Positions 6,010 to 9,534 of a DNA stretch of 9,534 bases are shown in pieces. The DNA is from Syntrophomonadaceae bacterium (lineage in GTDB: Bacteria; Bacillota; Dethiobacteria; DTU022; UBA8154). Position numbers and translations under genes: made by a program. The stretch lies in the NCBI GenBank assembly GCA_003561325.1, contig PWWY01000173.1:1-9534 (forward strand), written 5' to 3'. Below the pieces are notes generated by a model, which was given only the letters and a program-made list of their open reading frames with translations, did not search any database and was not told where the DNA came from. Within the stretch, counting starts at the first letter, position 1. Each line of letters starts with the position of its first letter.

Positions 6010-6387
6010 TCAGGTCAACTTGCGTTCAATCTTGCTCCTGTATTCCTGCAGCGCGGCGGAACGGGATCCTCTCTGTTCCATGAGCAGGTTAAACCTCAAG
6101 ATTTTATCATTGAGTTGCTTTCTGATGGCCCTTTGCTCCGGTTCCTCGGAACAGCAGTTAAGCAGGTCCTGCAGCCTGATGATTTCCTTTTTTAATTGGA
6201 GTTCTTGAGGCAAAACCCCGGCGTTTTTTAACAGCAAATAGGCCGCCCGGAGCTCCGGTGGCACATGAGAAAGATCCTCCAGCCGCAGCGGCTTGCCTTT
6301 CCCCGGTAAATTAGCGAATTCCCCGTTCCGAATCGCTTCCCTGATTTTTTCTTCGGCAATCATCTCGAGAATATTCAACTGCCTCAC
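6010..6387 (-). CDS. DUF1992 (DnaJ-homologue C28-like) domain protein
   Basis: A small cytoplasmic protein of 122-125 aa consisting of the DUF1992 domain, also found in the eukaryotic DNAJC28 protein; the biochemical role is unknown. The diagnostic opening ILEMIAEEKIREAIRNGEF is followed by NLPGKGKPLRLED and PELRAAYLLLKNAGVLP. The C-terminal half (about 64-125) is rich in Lys, Glu, Leu and Arg and is probably helical. No J-domain is present. Two starts are possible. GTG 6387 has the ribosome site only 1 nt away. TTG 6378 is about 10 nt from GGTGGAG (6389-6395) and gives the family-like M-NILEMIAEEK, so it may be the true start. The gene lies 27 nt after the second PAC2 gene and is almost certainly in the same operon. 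Confidence 0.85.
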   Translation of the reverse strand: MRQLNILEMIAEEKIREAIRNGEFANLPGKGKPLRLEDLSHVPPELRAAYLLLKNAGVLPQELQLKKEIIRLQDLLNCCSEEPEQRAIRKQLNDKILRFNLLMEQRGSRSAALQEYRSKIERKLT

Positions 6388-6414
6388 GCTCCACCCGTAA
6401 TCCTGTCTGATCTT

Positions 6415-7242
6415 TTACCTTAAGAACCGATAAACTTCCTGGGTGAGAGTCAGCTGTTCCTGTTCATTCAAGGTCAATCCCTGCGTGATTTTTCCCAGCA
6501 AGGCATCCACTTCGCTGTTTTTTTCTCGCAAGAGGGCCAGTTTTTGGGTGATCTCCTGTTCCCGCGCCTCCAGTTCACCGGGATCAAGGGGCAAGTTAAA
6601 TCGCTGGTTTAAAAAGAGCAAGGTGGCACGAATGGCCGCGGGATCTTCCAGGGCGGAAAGGTAGAAAGGGATTTCCGGCCACAGGCTTATCCCATCCAGG
6701 TGGTGCCGCCTGGCCACCCAGAGGAGATAACTGCTGATCGCCGGCGGACCTTCCCAATCCATGTTTTCTATCCCCTCGTATCGCTCGAATTCTTCGCTTA
6801 AATTTTCCCGGTTGTAGACGGTGAAGATGGTGCGGGGCTGTATGTGGGCAATCATCGAAGGCAATCCGTTCACGGTATAGACCCTGTTCACATGACAGTG
6901 ATTAGAGGCAAAGTCCAATACGCTTGTGAGAAAATGATAGTGCTTGTGGGCCGGTTCGTCCGTTTTTAACAAGAGTAAATTATGCGCTTCACTGGCCCAA
7001 AAACGGGCTGCAGGAACCTGCACCAGGTTGTTTTTAAAGTCTGCCCCGTCGAACGAAAAAAAATCGAGAGGGTCGAGATCGGCAACCGGCTCGCATTCCA
7101 GTCTCTCCACCAGGGTATTGATGACATGCTCACTGACTCTTCCCAGGTCCGAACTCTGCCAGCCGACAAGCAGTGCAGCATCTTTAAGCCGCGGCATTTT
7201 ATAAAGATCAAACTGGTCGATCGTCATCTTCATTGCCCCCAT
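6415..7242 (-). CDS. PAC2-family protein, divergent paralogue
   Basis: PAC2-family protein (proteasome assembly chaperone 2 fold) of 270-275 aa. The ends of the fold are recognisable: LLVGWQSSDLGRVSEHVIN near the N terminus, and GPPAISSYLLWVARR followed by GISLWPEIPFYLSALEDP in the C-terminal half. The usual Gly-rich GMNGLLL loop of PAC2 proteins is here GPPAISSYLL. The C terminus (about 220-275) is charged and helical, possibly a short coiled coil. It overlaps the upstream PAC2 gene. ATG 7242 has no spaced ribosome site, whereas ATG 7227 has GGGGG about 8 nt upstream, so the start may be MTIDQFDLYK and the overlap 20 nt rather than 35. There is no proteasome gene in view. A heteromeric complex with the neighbouring PAC2 protein is a reasonable inference; the function is unknown. 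Confidence 0.82.
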   Translation of the reverse strand: MGAMKMTIDQFDLYKMPRLKDAALLVGWQSSDLGRVSEHVINTLVERLECEPVADLDPLDFFSFDGADFKNNLVQVPAARFWASEAHNLLLLKTDEPAHKHYHFLTSVLDFASNHCHVNRVYTVNGLPSMIAHIQPRTIFTVYNRENLSEEFERYEGIENMDWEGPPAISSYLLWVARRHHLDGISLWPEIPFYLSALEDPAAIRATLLFLNQRFNLPLDPGELEAREQEITQKLALLREKNSEVDALLGKITQGLTLNEQEQLTLTQEVYRFLR

Positions 7243-8137
7243 CCTGCTCTTCAGACAAAGTTTTCAAAAAATCATCCAGGTGTTCTTTCATCCAGTCGGC
7301 CTCCTCCCGGCTGATGGGACCCGGTTGGCTCAACGACTTCCTTTGATCGTAAAGTTCTTTGACATCGGAAGGAAACTGCTGGTAAAGGCCATTGATAATT
7401 CGATCCACCTCTTCAGCCTGGCGGTTGAGAAGTTCAAAATCCGCTTCGAATCCCAGGATATGCGCAAATGCTTCCACGACAGATCCCGCGGCCCTGGGGT
7501 AAGGAAAGGGCGTCCTGGAAAGCCAATCGGGAATCTCGCCCATGAGACAGGCTGCCTCCAGACCCCGCTGCTTGGCCGCTGCCAAGAGTAAGCCATTCAT
7601 CCCGGTAATGACGCCATCCCCGCTGCCTTCACTGACTTCACTCATTAAAACCAGGTTCGGTACGCTTTTCAATTCTGTAAGGAGCGATGCTGAACTGGCC
7701 ACGGCCACCACCCTGGGCTTCATCTCGTGGTGAACGGCAGAAACGCAGGCACCCGAGGTATAAACACGACGACAGCCATACTGTTCTACCGTATCCAGGA
7801 CCAGGTTAGCTACTTTTAGCGCCACTTCCCCCCTGGCATACATGCGTCCATCACCATGAGGCTGTTCATCCCCGGCGAAAAAGACCAGATCTTCTTCACC
7901 CAGTTTCTTGTGGTAAAAATTGCTGGCTGGAAACACCAGCTCCTCCAGGAAACCGTTTCGAACCTTCACTTTGCGGGGTTCAAAATAATCCCAGGGCTCA
8001 ATCTCTGCAAACAGCTCGGCGCCCGTCTGGTTGATTAAGGAGTTTACCGCCAGAATACCAATGTTTCCGATCCCCGGCCAGCTGCAGATTAGCCGGGGGC
8101 GCTGCAGCTGCAGGGATTTATGTAAGACAATTCCCAT
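7208..8137 (-). CDS. PAC2-family protein
   Basis: A 309-aa PAC2-family protein. ATG 8137 has GGGAGAG (8144-8150) 6 nt upstream. Family features are clear: RLICSWPGIGNIGILAVN at about 15-32, the DLVFFAGDEQPHGDGRMY region at about 83-100, GVITGMNGLLLAAAKQRGLEA at about 174-195, and MGEIPDWLSRTPFPYPRAA just after. The C terminus is highly acidic (SEEQDGGNEDDDRPV). In archaea and eukaryotes PAC2 relatives chaperone proteasome assembly; in most bacteria the function is unknown. It is the first gene of an apparent operon: PAC2, overlapping second PAC2, DUF1992. Translation of the second gene is probably coupled to this one. Its upstream region carries a 15-bp tandem repeat that may be regulatory. 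Confidence 0.9.
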   Translation of the reverse strand: MGIVLHKSLQLQRPRLICSWPGIGNIGILAVNSLINQTGAELFAEIEPWDYFEPRKVKVRNGFLEELVFPASNFYHKKLGEEDLVFFAGDEQPHGDGRMYARGEVALKVANLVLDTVEQYGCRRVYTSGACVSAVHHEMKPRVVAVASSASLLTELKSVPNLVLMSEVSEGSGDGVITGMNGLLLAAAKQRGLEAACLMGEIPDWLSRTPFPYPRAAGSVVEAFAHILGFEADFELLNRQAEEVDRIINGLYQQFPSDVKELYDQRKSLSQPGPISREEADWMKEHLDDFLKTLSEEQDGGNEDDDRPV

Positions 8138-8182
8138 TTTCTTCTCTCCCTTCGCAGGAATTAACGTGCTGCTTGCGTGCGC

Positions 8183-8212
8183 TTTGAACGAGTATATTTT
8201 GAACGAGTATAT
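8183..8212. repeat. Perfect 15-bp tandem repeat upstream of the PAC2 operon
   Basis: TTTGAACGAGTATAT occurs twice head to tail (8183-8197 and 8198-8212), followed by AT-rich sequence. On the minus strand each copy contains TATACT, which resembles a -10 element. A TTTACA (8223-8228) upstream is only 11 bp from the first TATACT, so no well-spaced standard promoter can be drawn. It lies 46-75 nt before the PAC2 ATG and could be a promoter or operator (inference). Confidence 0.6.
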
Positions 8213-8299
8213 ATAGTTATATTGTAAACGGGGAATCTTGTCCCGTCAATTTCCTTTTCCGCTGAGCTTGACCGGGAGAAATACCCCCAGGGAAATTGT

Positions 8300-8328
8300 C
8301 CGGGATAAAGAAGGCCCTCCCTTCCCGG
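8300..8328 (-). terminator. GC-rich hairpin just after the zinc-ribbon gene
   Basis: On the minus strand CCGGGA and TCCCGG form the outer arms, with AAGG/CCTT inside, starting 3 nt after the stop of the 57-aa gene. There is an interior asymmetry (CTTTAT) and no clean U-run. It may terminate the amidase/zinc-ribbon transcript, with low confidence. Confidence 0.3.
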
Positions 8329-8331
8329 GCT

Positions 8332-8505
8332 CTACTGCCCCAACTCCAGGTAGCAGGCAAAACAGATCAGCACGTCATCCCCGTTTTCCAGTTCCATGCC
8401 CAGGTCGAGCAGGGTTTCCCTGGAAAGCGTTTCTCCCACAACGGCGTGTTCCAGGTAATCCATGCTCCCGCAGGTCAGGCAGGCCTGGTTAAGCGGTATA
8501 CTCAT
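8332..8505 (-). CDS. 57-aa two-CxxC (zinc-ribbon-like) small protein
   Basis: A short gene of 57 codons plus TAG. It occupies the 3' end of a longer open frame whose upstream part only shadows the amidase. The ATG at 8505 is supported by GAGAGGAG (8512-8519), 6 nt upstream. Two CxxC pairs, C9-L-T-C12 and C48-F-A-C51, lie at opposite ends, as in small treble-clef or rubredoxin-like zinc ribbons. Between them are mostly acidic residues (EHAVVGETLSRETLLDLGMELENGDD). No membrane segment or signal is seen. I do not recognise a named family. It lies 58 nt after the amidase on the same strand with a palindrome between. Metal binding is inferred from the cysteines alone; it could be a ribosome- or enzyme-associated factor, but no function is assigned. 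Confidence 0.72.
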   Translation of the reverse strand: MSIPLNQACLTCGSMDYLEHAVVGETLSRETLLDLGMELENGDDVLICFACYLELGQ

Positions 8506-8511
8506 GTCATG

Positions 8512-8519
8512 CTCCTCTC
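8512..8519 (-). promoter_or_regulatory. Ribosome binding site of the 57-aa protein
   Basis: Minus-strand GAGAGGAG, 6 nt before ATG 8505. This is the main evidence that the small gene is real and starts here rather than within the longer open frame. Confidence 0.7.
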
Positions 8520-8534
8520 CAGCTGTGTTGCGTT

Positions 8535-8552
8535 CTATTTCCCGGGAAATAG
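8535..8552. promoter_or_regulatory. Perfect 18-bp palindrome between amidase and zinc-ribbon genes
   Basis: CTATTTCCCGGGAAATAG is a perfect inverted repeat. It sits 11 nt after the amidase stop and 15 nt before the small gene's ribosome site. A two-fold symmetric site of this size is typical of dimeric repressor operators. As RNA it has no spare loop and no U-run, so an operator or promoter element fits better than a terminator (inference). Confidence 0.4.
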
Positions 8553-8563
8553 GCTGGACCCTC

Positions 8564-9534
8564 TCATGGCCCGGCAGCAAGGGGCCGGTGATCTTTCCAC
8601 GGGCGAGCCTCCTCAAAGGCTGCAGACGCCCGCAGCACGGCACGTTCTGCAAACCTTCGGCCCACAATCTGCAGGCCCAGGGGAAGCCCTTCTGGATCAA
8701 ATCCGCACGGCATCGATGCCGCCGGCTGACCCGTAAAGTTGAAGGGGCATGTAAATTCCAGGGAGGACAAAGACCGAACTTTTTGCCCTGCAATTTCGCG
8801 GGGTCCAATTTTCCCCCCCGGGACAAAAGGAAAGGCTGCTGTAGGGGTCGTGGGCAGCAGGAGCAGCTCATAAGCGGCAAATATTTCTTTCAACCTGGTC
8901 CATAGCACTTCCTTGCTGCGGCCCAGGCGCACCATGTCCCGCGCCGTGTAATGGTCCGCCTGGGCAAAAATTGAATGGATCTTGGGGTAACACCCCCCCT
9001 GCCACTCTTCCAGGCGATCTTCATGGGCCGTCACGGCTGCCACGACGGTCATTGCCTGCAAAAGATCCAGCATATCCGGCAGATCCAGGGTAAGCTCTTC
9101 TACCTCTGCACCCATTTCTTCAAAGACACGCGCGGCTGTGAGCACGGCCCCTGCAACATCGGGATGCACGTGCGTATAGCCCAGGTTGACGCAGCAGGCT
9201 ATTTTCATGCCCTGCACGCCTCCATTTTCAACCTGGAGGTCATCGGTCCGGCAAGAAGGCAGGGAGAGACGATCCCGCTCGTCAGGCCCGGCCAGGACCT
9301 GCAGCATTAAAGCGGCATCCGAGACACTGCGTGTTAAGGGTCCCTCGTGTACCAGGGTTTCCCAGCCGGTTATCTTCGGGTGACTGGGAATCCGCCCGAA
9401 AGAAGGCTTGATCCCGTAGACACCGCAGTAGCTTGCCGGCACACGGATGGAGCCACCGACGTCATTTCCCGTGGCCAGGGGCACCATGCCCGCGGCAAGG
9501 GCAGCCGCTGAACCGCCGCTGGAGCCACCGCTGG
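8564..9534 (-). CDS. Amidase-signature family hydrolase (N terminus outside window)
   Basis: C-terminal ~323 residues of an amidase-signature (AS) enzyme; the family usually has about 450-500 aa, so roughly the first 150 are missing, including the catalytic Lys. The frame is open to the window end. The signature SGGSSGGSAAALAAG lies at 9488-9532, and GNDVGGSIRVPAS follows. The cis-Ser is the first Ser of GGSSGGS (codon 9521-9523) and the nucleophile is the Ser of GGSIR (codon 9449-9451), 24 residues apart as expected. The Met at 9487 is internal, not a start. The end LPLGLQIVGRRFAERAVLRAS...EEARPW is typical of the family. The class is GatA-like or a stand-alone amidase. No gatB or gatC lies downstream, which favours a stand-alone amidase, but the substrate is unknown. 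It is followed by the small two-CxxC gene. Confidence 0.92.
   Translation of the reverse strand, partial: SGGSSGGSAAALAAGMVPLATGNDVGGSIRVPASYCGVYGIKPSFGRIPSHPKITGWETLVHEGPLTRSVSDAALMLQVLAGPDERDRLSLPSCRTDDLQVENGGVQGMKIACCVNLGYTHVHPDVAGAVLTAARVFEEMGAEVEELTLDLPDMLDLLQAMTVVAAVTAHEDRLEEWQGGCYPKIHSIFAQADHYTARDMVRLGRSKEVLWTRLKEIFAAYELLLLPTTPTAAFPFVPGGKIGPREIAGQKVRSLSSLEFTCPFNFTGQPAASMPCGFDPEGLPLGLQIVGRRFAERAVLRASAAFEEARPWKDHRPLAAGP

Noticed and set aside
8143..8331. Plus-strand small frames around the tandem repeat
   Set aside because: They encode repeated LNEYI simply because of the 15-bp repeat, and lack a ribosome site and homology.
8506..8880. Upstream part of the 182-aa minus-strand frame that ends in the zinc-ribbon protein
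   Set aside because: It overlaps the amidase coding sequence in another frame and crosses the intergenic palindrome. The strong internal ribosome site shows the real gene starts at 8505.

Overview
The window looks like chromosomal DNA from an anaerobic bacterium, most likely a Bacillota (Clostridia-type) lineage. The reasons are purine-rich Shine-Dalgarno sites, frequent GTG and TTG starts, moderately high GC (judged by eye), ferredoxin-linked 2-oxoacid and aldehyde oxidoreductases, and a DUF368 / PPC-domain / PAC2 gene set. The taxonomic call is inference. I see no rRNA, tRNA, CRISPR array, transposase or prophage gene.

Region 1 (1-4384, + strand) is a redox gene cluster. It begins inside the alpha subunit of a 2-oxoacid:ferredoxin oxidoreductase, which probably has a gamma domain upstream of the window. 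The beta subunit follows with an 8-nt overlap. After a 109-nt gap containing a bulged hairpin comes a 138-aa ferredoxin-like protein with 16 cysteines arranged for four [4Fe-4S] clusters, then a tungsten/molybdopterin aldehyde ferredoxin oxidoreductase (AOR) family enzyme. The inferred logic is shared low-potential electron chemistry: one enzyme interconverts 2-oxoacids and acyl-CoAs, the other aldehydes and acids, and the polyferredoxin relays AOR electrons. A perfect 18-bp palindrome lies just after the AOR stop, where transcription converges.

Region 2 (4429-5704, - strand) holds a DUF368 membrane protein, a family linked to undecaprenyl-phosphate recycling, followed by a PPC/DUF296-domain protein. 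The DUF368 gene is cut into two same-frame halves by one TAG codon. About 305 nt upstream of it (5705-6009) hold no gene I can support.

Region 3 (6010-8137, - strand) is a compact operon of two different PAC2-family proteins (proteasome-assembly-chaperone fold) whose genes overlap, followed by a DUF1992 protein. Its upstream region carries a perfect 15-bp head-to-tail repeat.

Region 4 (8332-9534, - strand) contains the C-terminal two thirds of an amidase-signature hydrolase that runs off the window end, then a 57-aa two-CxxC protein. A perfect 18-bp palindrome separates the two genes.

The points most worth a second look are the in-frame amber codon in DUF368, the bacterial PAC2 pair, the AOR/polyferredoxin unit with non-canonical active-site motifs, and the small zinc-ribbon-like protein.
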